A stretch of 64,000 bases of DNA from Pedobacter sp. MR2016-24 (GTDB lineage Bacteria; Bacteroidota; Bacteroidia; Sphingobacteriales; Sphingobacteriaceae): positions 744,001 to 808,000 of the forward strand of contig NZ_JAPIVO010000002.1 in assembly GCF_026239655.1 (NCBI RefSeq), read 5' to 3'. The position numbers and the translations under genes are program-made. Within the stretch, counting starts at the first letter, position 1, and each line of letters starts with the position of its first letter. Shown here one piece after another: positions 35,940 to 43,919 of this stretch. The notes below the pieces were generated by a model. That model was not told where the DNA came from. It saw only the letters and a program-made list of their open reading frames with translations, and made no database searches.

Positions 35940-36315
35940 TTAGTTAAATGTCTGCCGATATTCAAGTGGTGAAATTGCAGTTCTCTTTTTAAATAGTTTG
36001 TTAAACGATTGCGGATATGCTCTTCTTTAGCTGAAAATGCAGGGCTTCCATAGCTCCCATTAAGCCATAGCCTGCATTATTGAAGACTACATCGATTGGA
36101 TATAAGGAAATTGCTTTGGCCGTGGTAGTTTTAATTTGTTCAGGATCGGTTACATCAAGCGGCAACAGCGTGATGTTTTCCAGTTGTTTAAGCTCAGTTT
36201 CCTGCTCTGGATTCCGCATGGTAGCAATGACATCCCAGCCTCTAGATTGAAATAATTTAGCCGTAGCTTTTCCTAAGCCTGCCGATGCGCCTGTAATAAA
36301 AATTGTTTTCTGCAT
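35940..36315 (-). pseudogene. Deletion chimera: SDR N-terminus joined to an AraC C-terminus
   Basis: The start at 36315 encodes a good short-chain dehydrogenase N-terminus (FITGASAGLGKATAKLF, then VVFNNAGYGLMGAMEAL), but the frame ends at 36001 after about 104 residues, before the catalytic Tyr. In another frame, 36020 to the stop at 35940 reads AYPQSFNKLFKKRT and ISPLEYRQTFN, a typical AraC C-terminal helix-turn-helix. The simplest reading is a deletion joining two neighbouring genes. The open part cannot make a functional SDR. Confidence 0.8.
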
Positions 36316-36437
36316 TTTCTACCGTTTAAATTGTACGATACAAAGATCAGGCAGGCTTAGGATAGCGGTGTTTCCAAATAGGATTTTATTGTATCCAGAT
36401 TGGATGGCAGTGTTATTGTTATTATGCGAATGAAAAT

Positions 36438-36989
36438 CTATTTCCAGTCTACATTTATGCCATGTTTATCTGCAAAGGTTTTACCACTTGCTAACAACTG
36501 ACCGTATTTACGCTCAAATTCCGCATTATATTTTTGTGCAATAGATTTGATGATTTCATCTTTTTGTTCCTGCGGTGCTTTCGTGTCACATAACTTCGCA
36601 TATGCAGTGTATTCATTTTTATATACTGGAATCACATATTCATATAGGGCAATGGATTGCGCTTTAATCTCCTTACGGTCGTCACCGCCTTCACCCAGTG
36701 CTTTAATATCTTTCAAGGATTTTTCCATATAGGAGAGGTTTCTTGCAACATATTGCACAGCCTCGTCGCCTTTCTTTTTACTGGAAGGAATATCTGGGAA
36801 TTCAGTGGTCTCATCATCAATATGTTTTGCAAGGATAGGCGTTCCAAAATCGGAGATGGTATTGGTGTTGAGGACAGCAATACCAAAAAATTTGTCAGGA
36901 GCTTCGTTACAAGATTGAAGAGTGAATGTAAGTGTTAGCGCAGCAGCAACGGCTAATTTAGAAAGGAAGGGCTTTATTGTATGTATCAT
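36438..36989 (-). CDS. Lipoprotein, LIC11966-like surface protein family (tentative)
   Basis: 183 residues with signal peptide and lipobox-like TLQSC at residues 23-27, then NEAPDKFFGIAV. The mature part is mostly helical and charged (KKGDEAVQYVARNLSYMEKS; KDEIIKSIAQKYNAEFERKY). It resembles proteins annotated as LIC11966-type surface proteins, but I rely on memory for that. Probably anchored in a membrane facing the periplasm or surface. It has no operon partner. Confidence 0.7.
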   Translation of the reverse strand: MIHTIKPFLSKLAVAAALTLTFTLQSCNEAPDKFFGIAVLNTNTISDFGTPILAKHIDDETTEFPDIPSSKKKGDEAVQYVARNLSYMEKSLKDIKALGEGGDDRKEIKAQSIALYEYVIPVYKNEYTAYAKLCDTKAPQEQKDEIIKSIAQKYNAEFERKYGQLLASGKTFADKHGINVDWK

Positions 36990-37474
36990 GAATAAATTAT
37001 TTTGATTTTTACCTTCAAAAACTAAGCCGTTTATAAAGGCTGGTTTATGATTTGCGCTATCGAATTGTATTTTAAAAAATGTTAATAACTAAAATTGGCA
37101 ATGAGAAATCATTTCCTTAAATTGTGTTAGAAGAAAAGATATTTATATTTCAGTGAAAAAAAAGTCCTGTGAGCGGGTAATCCACGAAGGGCAGGCGCCA
37201 CATACATCTGAGGAATATGCTCAGAAATTCAATAAAACGAGGCTATTCCTTCCGGGATAGCCTCGTTTTATTGAAGATTATCCATGAGCGTTTAAATTCG
37301 GTTTCAATAACTAGACACGGTGATAAATCTGCACAATTAGTTAGCCGGTTATTTCTTGATAAAAACATTTTTCCTGTTATTCGCTTTTATAATATATTAG
37401 CATTCCGGGCGATACAGTGGTCGCTGTTTCCGCTCTCAGGATCTATTTTGAAAAAGAAATAAAAAGAATTGATT
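36990..37474. other. 485-base intergenic region with an orphan terminator
   Basis: No supported gene. A plus-strand stretch at about 37156-37250 encodes ERVIHEGQAPHTSEEYAQKF before a stop, perhaps the tail of a lost gene. A strong hairpin at 37231-37272 has no intact gene ending before it on either strand. An 81-codon frame crossing that hairpin (37217-37462) is not a credible gene. The right end holds the promoter region of the glycosylase gene. Confidence 0.5.
37231..37272. terminator. Perfect 16-bp bidirectional terminator hairpin, orphan
   Basis: AATAAAACGAGGCTAT at 37231-37246 and its exact complement at 37257-37272 around a 10-base loop. The A run on the left and T run on the right make it a bidirectional terminator. 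No intact gene ends into it. Confidence 0.85.
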
Positions 37475-38254
37475 ATGCCGGAATTACCAGACTTAGAAGT
37501 ATTCGCCGCGAACCTGGAGAAGCGCTTCAAAAATAAAACACTTGAACAGGTTGTTGTAAGTGTGGACAGAAAACTTAATGTGAGCGGGAAAGAACTAAAA
37601 ACGGCACTTGAAGGACACAAACTTCAAACGGTGAGCCGTGAAGGTAAGACCATTCAGCTGCATTTTGGAGGAGGGGCAAGTCTGGGACTGCATCTTATGT
37701 TACATGGCGAATTGAAATTGCTGGATGGGGATGAAGTGGCAAAACATCAGATTGTAGCTTTGCATTTTACGGGTAAGGAAGCATTTGCGCTAACAGATTT
37801 TCAGAAGGCAGCAACGCCAACGCTTAACCCGGTCTCTTCAACAGTACCTGATGCATTGTCTCCCGAGATGAGCCTGCAATATCTGGAAGAATTGCTCGCT
37901 AAAAAGAAGGCGCCTGTTAAGACGGTATTGATGGATCAAAAAGTCATCAGGGGAATTGGAAATACTTATGCAGATGAGATTCTCTGGGCCGCGAGAATTT
38001 CTCCTATGTCGGTCTCCAAAGCAATTCCTAAAGATCAGGTGAAAGTACTTCATAAGACAATAATAGAGGTATTGAAACAGGAGATTAAACAAATCCGCCA
38101 TATGCTGCCTGACCAATTGGGTGGGGAGATTAAAGATTTTCTAAAGGTTCATGGTGCCGGCATCAAGCAAAGTCCCACTGGAGAGAATATTTTGGTGGAA
38201 GAGATTGGTGGCCGTAAGACTTATTATACTAAAGAGCAGGAACTATATCATTAG
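37475..38254 (+). CDS. Fpg/Nei-family DNA glycosylase-like protein without zinc-finger cysteines
   Basis: 259 residues starting MPELPD at ATG 37475. The N-terminal Pro2 and Glu3 catalytic residues after Met removal decide this start over a TTG two codons earlier. The core lysine is in REGKTIQLHF, and the helix-two-turn-helix is at about 150-190 (VKTVLMDQKVIRGIGNTYAD). The C-terminal finger keeps the arginine in GGRKTYYTKEQE but has T and E where family members have Cys; no cysteine occurs anywhere. It probably excises oxidised bases and nicks DNA; the finger is zinc-less. A dehydrogenase fragment follows in frame after the stop. Confidence 0.85.
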   Translation: MPELPDLEVFAANLEKRFKNKTLEQVVVSVDRKLNVSGKELKTALEGHKLQTVSREGKTIQLHFGGGASLGLHLMLHGELKLLDGDEVAKHQIVALHFTGKEAFALTDFQKAATPTLNPVSSTVPDALSPEMSLQYLEELLAKKKAPVKTVLMDQKVIRGIGNTYADEILWAARISPMSVSKAIPKDQVKVLHKTIIEVLKQEIKQIRHMLPDQLGGEIKDFLKVHGAGIKQSPTGENILVEEIGGRKTYYTKEQELYH

Positions 38255-38596
38255 CGTCCTGCTCATGCAGTTGTTCAGCTACTTGCCAATAGCGGAGTAA
38301 AAGTATTTGCTTCGGGCAGGCATGCCGATACGCTTCAATCCCTAAAAGAATTTGGTGTTTCAGAGACTATTTTTGTAGGAGAAAATTCTACTCATGAAGA
38401 AGTAAGACTGATCAAAAAAGATGTTATAATACATGAACCTTTTGTGTGCGATTTACTGAAATACAGGCTTAAGCTGGTCGCAGAAGGAAAGGTGAAAGTT
38501 CCCATACACCAGGTTTTCAAGCTTGCTGATGTGAGGGATGCGCATATAGCTGCAGAACAAACTGGTAAATCAGGGAGAATAATTGTGGTGGCCTAA
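38255..38596 (+). pseudogene. Zinc-type alcohol dehydrogenase / quinone oxidoreductase C-terminal fragment
   Basis: Immediately after the TAG of the glycosylase, the same frame continues without a start codon: RPAHAVVQLLANSGVKVFAS (Rossmann strand), RHADTLQSLKEFGVSETIFV, then LVAEGKVKVPIHQVFKLADV, then HIAAEQTGKSGRIIVVA and TAA at 38594. The N-terminal catalytic domain and an internal part after HEEVRLIKKDV are missing. It is a deletion remnant, not translated unless by readthrough. Confidence 0.75.
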
Positions 38597-38608
38597 AGGG
38601 ACAGTTTG

Positions 38609-38848
38609 TTAAACTTTAGAAAAGCATTGATCATAAAGCTGTCTGATTCTTGAAATGATAAGGCTCTGATCTGTATTGTTTACGTAAACTATTGGAAGAG
38701 TCGGGGTTTTATCATTTGCTGATGGAATGAAAATATTTAAAAATGAATTTAAGCCCATTGCAATCTGCAATTCTGGTTCTTCTTTCCAGAGTGTGATTAG
38801 CGCGGTTTTATAATCAGCTATTTTAATTTCATTATACATGTTTTTCAT
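38609..38848 (-). CDS. Small hypothetical protein
   Basis: 79 residues from ATG 38848; a longer form from 38899 (96 residues) is possible. Not recognised. The sequence ALITLWKEEPELQIAMGL and VNNTDQSLIISRIRQLYD suggests a small helical soluble protein. It sits alone between the dehydrogenase remnant and another small gene. No membrane segment. Confidence 0.45.
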   Translation of the reverse strand: MKNMYNEIKIADYKTALITLWKEEPELQIAMGLNSFLNIFIPSANDKTPTLPIVYVNNTDQSLIISRIRQLYDQCFSKV

Positions 38849-39016
38849 AATTTTATTAGCTTCCCGATTAAATAAACAGATCTCCGAATACCTATGCATG
38901 TGTTTTGCGGCGAAGTTACATACATATATAAGTGTAGAAGAGAGGATTTATACTGAAAAAACATAAGTATTTATACGCATTAAGTCAATCTGAAAAACAA
39001 GAATAACAGGATATGA

Positions 39017-39037
39017 TTTACTATTATTATTAGTAAA
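39017..39037. repeat. AT-rich palindrome TACTA-N7-TAGTA, downstream copy
   Basis: TTTACTA at 39017-39023, a 7-base spacer, and TAGTAAA at 39031-39037. It lies just past the end of the 112-residue gene. The same core TACTA-N7-TAGTA occurs at 39404. Confidence 0.5.
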
Positions 39038-39056
39038 TAAGAGCCGGCCAACTGTA

Positions 39057-39395
39057 TTATTCTTTTTGTCTATCCTGATCAGATTTTAAGCCAGTCCTGT
39101 TAAGCTCCGATAATCTTCGCAATTCTTTAGCAATTTCGGCCCTTAATTTATCGATTTTTTCGACGAGTTGTTTTTGATCAGCATGGAGATCTGCCGTAGG
39201 ATCTCTGACTACCAAGTCGTCTAAAAAGCTCGATATTAAGCTATCTGTGGCTTTTATGTTACCATACTTTTCTTTGAAATGTTCTGGCGTATACCACATT
39301 TTCCTGCTCTTGTCGTAAATAAAACAATTGTTTTTTTTCGCTTCATTGTATAGGTGCCATAGCCTGTGAAACCCCTTTTCTTCATTCATACCCAT
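39057..39395 (-). CDS. Hypothetical protein with C-terminal coiled coil
   Basis: 112 residues (a Met three codons in could be the start). N-terminal part HRLWHLYNEAKKNNCFIYDK and MWYTPEHFKEKYGN; C-terminal part QKQLVEKIDKLRAEIAKELR is a strong heptad-pattern coiled coil. The family is not recognised; a DNA- or partner-binding small protein is possible. Similar palindromes with core TACTA-N7-TAGTA lie just beyond both ends of the gene. Confidence 0.55.
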   Translation of the reverse strand: MGMNEEKGFHRLWHLYNEAKKNNCFIYDKSRKMWYTPEHFKEKYGNIKATDSLISSFLDDLVVRDPTADLHADQKQLVEKIDKLRAEIAKELRRLSELNRTGLKSDQDRQKE

Positions 39396-39403
39396 AGGTC
39401 AAA

Positions 39404-39424
39404 AATACTAATAATATTAGTATT
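39404..39424. repeat. AT-rich palindrome TACTA-N7-TAGTA, upstream copy
   Basis: AATACTAAT (39404-39412), AAT, ATTAGTATT (39416-39424): a perfect 9-bp inverted repeat, 8 bases upstream of the start of the 112-residue gene on the minus strand. Same core as the 39017 copy. Confidence 0.5.
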
Positions 39425-39552
39425 AAAAAGGATAATAAAATCTTTTTATCAGCTACTTCCTCCGGATCAATAAAATGCATCATTCAGTACCTGAAAGCGT
39501 GCGTATATCAGCATACCAGAGGTAATAAGACAGGGAGGTGTATTCTCTTTTT

Positions 39553-39582
39553 TTGCTTAAGCAAATCAGATGCATATCTTTA
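39553..39582 (+). promoter_or_regulatory. Bacteroidota-type promoter of the hybrid kinase
   Basis: TTG at 39553-39555, exactly 19 bases, then TATCTTTA at 39575-39582 (TAnnTTTG with one mismatch). It places transcription start near 39590, so the kinase must start at a downstream ATG (39610 or 39628), not at a GTG at 39538. Confidence 0.55.
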
Positions 39583-39627
39583 CACCACAGTATAGTGGAT
39601 ATTTGTTCAATGCTGTTATGTTCAATT

Positions 39628-42600
39628 ATGATTTTAAGCTCTTCTGAAAGTAAAGAACAATTTTTGTCAGGTGGCGGAGAGATGGGTAAACTTATCCGCT
39701 CAATGGATTGGTCTTCTACTGCCTTAGGACCAATCGAAACCTGGCCACAAAGCCTGCGTACGTCGGTCAGTTTGTGTCTTTCTTCTACGTTTCCAATTCT
39801 GATTGCATGGGGACCAGACAGGATACAAATCTATAATGACAGTTATAGACCAATCTGCGGTGCCAAACATCCACAATCTATGGGGATGCCCTTCCGGGTT
39901 TGCTGGGAAACCGCTTTACCCGTAGTGGGTGATGCCTTTGAGCGTGGCGGAGAAGGAGAAGGAACGTATATTAATGATCAACGCATGTTCCTTGACCGCT
40001 ATGGTTATATTGAAGAGGCCTGGATGACCTTCTCTTTTGCTCCGATCCGGGATGAATCTGGCGGAGTAGGCGGGATATTTCATCCAATTACCGAAACCAC
40101 AGCAAAAATGCTGAGTGGCCGGCGAACCCAGGTATTAAAGGAGCTGGGTGTGGTACTGGCGAAAGCCAAAAGTATTGAGGAAATTGGCAGTTTTACACAA
40201 AAAAATTATCCGGAATATTTATTGGATATTCCCTTTATACTGATTTATAAATTTGATGCGCAAACAGGAATTGCTCACTTAATCAATTCTGCAGGATTAG
40301 CTGACGGCACTGCTTTAGCACCTGTAACAGTGGACTTGTCTGTAGAAAAAAGTCCCTGGCCATTTGCGGAAGTCAACAATTCTGGTCAGCTAGAAGAGTT
40401 GAATCACCTGCAGGAACGTTTCGGCACGTTTAACTGCGAGCCCTATGCTAACGGGCCTGAATCAGCAATGATCTTACCGCTTAAAATCAGCGGACAAGAA
40501 GATGTGTTCGGTTTTGTAGTAGCAGGTGTAAGTGCCTCCAGGGCGCTGGACAGCGATTACCATAATTTTTATGACCAGCTGGCGAATACCTTTAACACTG
40601 CCGTATCCAATGTATATGCTTTTGAACAGGAACAAAAGAGAGCAGAAGCACTGGCTGCGATAGACCGCTCAAAAACTGCTTTCTTCAGCAATGTAAGTCA
40701 TGAATTCCGAACCCCGCTTACTTTGATACTCGGGCCATTGGATGATTTGCTTAACCGCAGTCAGTTGCCTGCAGATATACAGGAAACTGTTCAATCTGCA
40801 CAGCGCAATGCACTCAGACTATTAAAACTGGTTAATAATTTACTGGATTACAGTCGTGTGGAAGCCGGCCGTACCCAGGCTGCTTACCAAAAAATAGATC
40901 TGGCAGAGTTAACTACTGACCTTGCCAGCAGTTTTCGCTCTATTATAGAAAAAGCGGGTATGCAATTGATAGTGGACAGTCCGGCGGTGGATGGGGATGT
41001 TTATGTCGACCGCCAGATGTGGGAAAAGATTGTTTTAAATCTACTCTCCAATGCTTTCAAATATACGCTTGAGGGAACAATTACACTTACGCTTTTCTGT
41101 CAGGGGAATTCTGCTGTACTGCAAGTTTCAGATACAGGGGTGGGAATCCCCCAAAAAGAGTTACCGCATATGTTCGAACGTTTTCACCGGGTGGAAAACT
41201 CCGCAGGAAGAACGCATGAGGGTACAGGTATAGGACTTTCCTTAGTATATGAGCTGGTACAACTTCATGGTGGGCAGATCAGTGTGAGCAGCATAGAAGG
41301 AAGCGGATCAACTTTTACTGTGGTTATACCAATGGGTAAAGCCCATCTTCCGCCGGAACTCATTCAAAGCCATCCTAAAGAAATAGATACCAGTGCACAG
41401 AAAACTTCTTTTATAGAGGAAGCCTCCGGTCTTTTACAAACGGAAAGTCAACCTGTCGCAACTCATACTGAAGCAACTGCTGGTTACTCTTATCCTGATG
41501 TTGAAACCGACGAAAATACACGCATTCTCATAGTGGATGATAATGCAGATATGCGTGCATATCTGAACAGAATTCTGGAGCCATATTTTACTACAGCGAT
41601 AGCTGTAAACGGTCAAGACGCACTTTCAAAGATCCCGCATTTTGAACCGGATCTGGTGTTAAGTGATATCATGATGCCGGTAATGGATGGTAAAACTATG
41701 CTGGAACAGATCAGACAGGAACATGCGACGATGCGCCTGCCAGTAATTTTTTTATCGGCTCGTGCCGGTGAAGAAGCAAGGATAGACGGACTGGAAGCGG
41801 GAGCTGATGATTACCTGGTGAAACCATTTTCAGCGTCAGAGTTGCTCACAAAAATCAGTACCCAGATCAAAATTACTAAAGCACGTAACCGTGCAGAACA
41901 GCAGCTCCGCAACCTGATTACCGAAGCACCGGTAGCCATTGCTATCTACCGCGGGAAAATGCATACTATTGAAATGGCGAATGACAGGATGCTGCAATAC
42001 TGGGGCAGGACAGCAAATGAAGTCATTGCACAGCCTTTGCTTAATGCTCTTCCTGAACTGGCTTCACAGGGATTCAAAGAAATGATGGACCATGTTTATC
42101 AGACAGGGGAACGTTTTATATCGGGCGACATACCAGTTCAACTGGTTCGTTTTGGCAAAAAAGAGGAGCTCTTTATCAACCTGACTATTGAGGCCCTGCG
42201 TGAAGATGATGAAAGAGTAACCGGTATGATGGCTGTAGCCGCAGATGTAACTGCACAGGTTTTGGCCCGCCATGAACTGGAACGTGTAAATGATACCCTC
42301 AAACTTGCTGTTGATGCCGCAGCAATGGGTATATGGCGGTCGGATTTACTTACAGGTAAGCTGATCATTTCTGAGCGCGCCAGGATACTGCATGGATTTG
42401 CGCCTGATGTGGAACTCACATTTTTGGGCGCTGCTGAAATGGTCGTTCCTGAACACAGGGAAAAACTTTTATCCGCTATTGCGCAGGCAGTTGAAAACAA
42501 AGGCAGCTTTAATGAGGATTATCAAATCACTCCTATAGGAAGCAATAAGCCAAAATGGCTGAATACCAGTGGTATGGCGGAGTTGAATGAGAAGGGAGAA

Positions 42601-43329
42601 GCAATTTCCGTGATTGGAACTATATTGGATATTACTGAAATTAAAGAAGACAGTCAGCGTAAAGATGATTTTATTGGTATGGTAAGCCATGAACTTAAAA
42701 CACCGCTGACGACACTGAGCGGCTTTACGCAGGTACTGCAAATGCGGGCCCGGAAATCGGATGACAGCTTTGCTACTGATAAACTGGACAGGATATTAAG
42801 ACAGGTGAAAAAGATGGGTACCATGATCAATGGTTTTCTAAATGTATCCAGATTACAGTCAGGGAAAATTGTTCTGGCTACCACCAAATTTGATCTTAAT
42901 GCCCTGATCAGTGAAATTATCGACGAAACGGAGCTTTCCCATAGTCAGCATCAGTTAGTTTTTGAGCACATGGAAGCCATTGAAGTAGATGCCGACCGTG
43001 ATAAAATTGGCTCTGTGATATCTAATTTATTGAGCAATGCGATTAAATATTCACCAGACAATAAATTGATTAAAATCAGTTCTAGTGTTGAAAATAGCAG
43101 TGTAACCCTTGCCATCCATGACCAGGGAATGGGTATTAAACCCGAAGATCTGGAGAAACTATTTGAACGTTTTTACAGGGTGGAAAGCAATAATATGCAG
43201 CATATCTCGGGATTCGGGATAGGACTTTATTTAAGTTCAGAGATTATTGAACGGCATGGCGGGAGGATATGGGCGGAGAGTGAACTGGGTAAAGGCGCCA
43301 CATTTTTCTTTAGCCTTCCCGTCTCCTGA
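39628..43329 (+). CDS. Hybrid histidine kinase with two complete kinase cores and a central receiver
   Basis: About 1233 residues from ATG 39628 (39610 is an alternative). No membrane helix. Order: PAS-like N-terminus (about 15-160, MGKLIRSMDW then PILIAWGPDRIQIYNDS), GAF-like domain (about 165-335), HisKA with FFSNVSHEFRTPLTL near 355 and HATPase with NLLSNAFKYT near 471 and GTGIGLSLVYEL near 531, receiver (about 632-745, ILIVDDNADMRAYL, SDIMMPVMDG, VKPFS), two PAS domains (about 758-1005), then a second HisKA (GMVSHELKTPLT near 1015) and HATPase (NLLSNAIKYSP; GFGIGLYLSSEI near 1195). The two cores may form an internal relay. Confidence 0.93.
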   Translation: MILSSSESKEQFLSGGGEMGKLIRSMDWSSTALGPIETWPQSLRTSVSLCLSSTFPILIAWGPDRIQIYNDSYRPICGAKHPQSMGMPFRVCWETALPVVGDAFERGGEGEGTYINDQRMFLDRYGYIEEAWMTFSFAPIRDESGGVGGIFHPITETTAKMLSGRRTQVLKELGVVLAKAKSIEEIGSFTQKNYPEYLLDIPFILIYKFDAQTGIAHLINSAGLADGTALAPVTVDLSVEKSPWPFAEVNNSGQLEELNHLQERFGTFNCEPYANGPESAMILPLKISGQEDVFGFVVAGVSASRALDSDYHNFYDQLANTFNTAVSNVYAFEQEQKRAEALAAIDRSKTAFFSNVSHEFRTPLTLILGPLDDLLNRSQLPADIQETVQSAQRNALRLLKLVNNLLDYSRVEAGRTQAAYQKIDLAELTTDLASSFRSIIEKAGMQLIVDSPAVDGDVYVDRQMWEKIVLNLLSNAFKYTLEGTITLTLFCQGNSAVLQVSDTGVGIPQKELPHMFERFHRVENSAGRTHEGTGIGLSLVYELVQLHGGQISVSSIEGSGSTFTVVIPMGKAHLPPELIQSHPKEIDTSAQKTSFIEEASGLLQTESQPVATHTEATAGYSYPDVETDENTRILIVDDNADMRAYLNRILEPYFTTAIAVNGQDALSKIPHFEPDLVLSDIMMPVMDGKTMLEQIRQEHATMRLPVIFLSARAGEEARIDGLEAGADDYLVKPFSASELLTKISTQIKITKARNRAEQQLRNLITEAPVAIAIYRGKMHTIEMANDRMLQYWGRTANEVIAQPLLNALPELASQGFKEMMDHVYQTGERFISGDIPVQLVRFGKKEELFINLTIEALREDDERVTGMMAVAADVTAQVLARHELERVNDTLKLAVDAAAMGIWRSDLLTGKLIISERARILHGFAPDVELTFLGAAEMVVPEHREKLLSAIAQAVENKGSFNEDYQITPIGSNKPKWLNTSGMAELNEKGEAISVIGTILDITEIKEDSQRKDDFIGMVSHELKTPLTTLSGFTQVLQMRARKSDDSFATDKLDRILRQVKKMGTMINGFLNVSRLQSGKIVLATTKFDLNALISEIIDETELSHSQHQLVFEHMEAIEVDADRDKIGSVISNLLSNAIKYSPDNKLIKISSSVENSSVTLAIHDQGMGIKPEDLEKLFERFYRVESNNMQHISGFGIGLYLSSEIIERHGGRIWAESELGKGATFFFSLPVS

Positions 43330-43481
43330 AGCGCTGTGGACTGATGAGCTTATTTTGCTACCAGCTAACTTGCTTGTCAGCAATTCCAAAAGATAGCCGA
43401 TTTTAGGTTTTACAGATGACATTACTGTGTTCAAACAGGTTAACAGAAAAAAAATATAATGCGCTATATTTGCAATGTCTG

Positions 43482-43820
43482 ATGATGAAGCTATTAAGGA
43501 ATCAATTGTTAAAAAACGTATTAGGCGTGGTGCTGCTCAGTATCATGCTCCTGAAAGTATGCGCCTTTTCAATTTCTTATCTTTCATCTTCTCTTAATCC
43601 CCTCGCTATTGAAAAAAGTGCAGAGGAAGGAAAAGACATCAAAGAAGAAGCTTTCGATAAAAAAGACAAGAAAATGCTCACATTTGGTTTTTCCTGTATA
43701 GATCACGGACATGATTTATGGGTTAACCATTTACCACTCAGCATGTATTCCTACATCATGCAAATAGGGAGTCATCCGCTAAAGACTGTCCCAACACCGC
43801 CTCCCGACCAGCTCGTATAA
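43482..43820 (+). CDS. Small membrane or secreted protein before the exporter genes
   Basis: 112 residues from ATG 43482, just after a perfect -7 element TATATTTG (43466-43473). N-terminal hydrophobic helix LKNVLGVVLLSIMLLKVCAF, then a polar Lys/Glu stretch (EKSAEEGKDIKEEAFDKKDK) and a His/Pro-containing C-terminus (DHGHDLWVNHLPLSMYSYIM; PTPPPDQLV). No known family. It is 99 bases before the ABC membrane subunit on the same strand, and may be a small accessory to that exporter. Confidence 0.55.
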   Translation: MMKLLRNQLLKNVLGVVLLSIMLLKVCAFSISYLSSSLNPLAIEKSAEEGKDIKEEAFDKKDKKMLTFGFSCIDHGHDLWVNHLPLSMYSYIMQIGSHPLKTVPTPPPDQLV

Positions 43821-43919
43821 ATTATTTGTATTTGCGCTCAGGCAATACATTTCTAATCCCGTATGCAGTACGCTGCCTTCGGTTCATGAAATAATTTATC
43901 AACTCATATTCTCATCAGA

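Noticed and set aside
37217-37462. An 81-codon plus-strand frame over the terminator region
   Set aside because: It contains the whole perfect terminator hairpin, has no family resemblance and no sensible start context.
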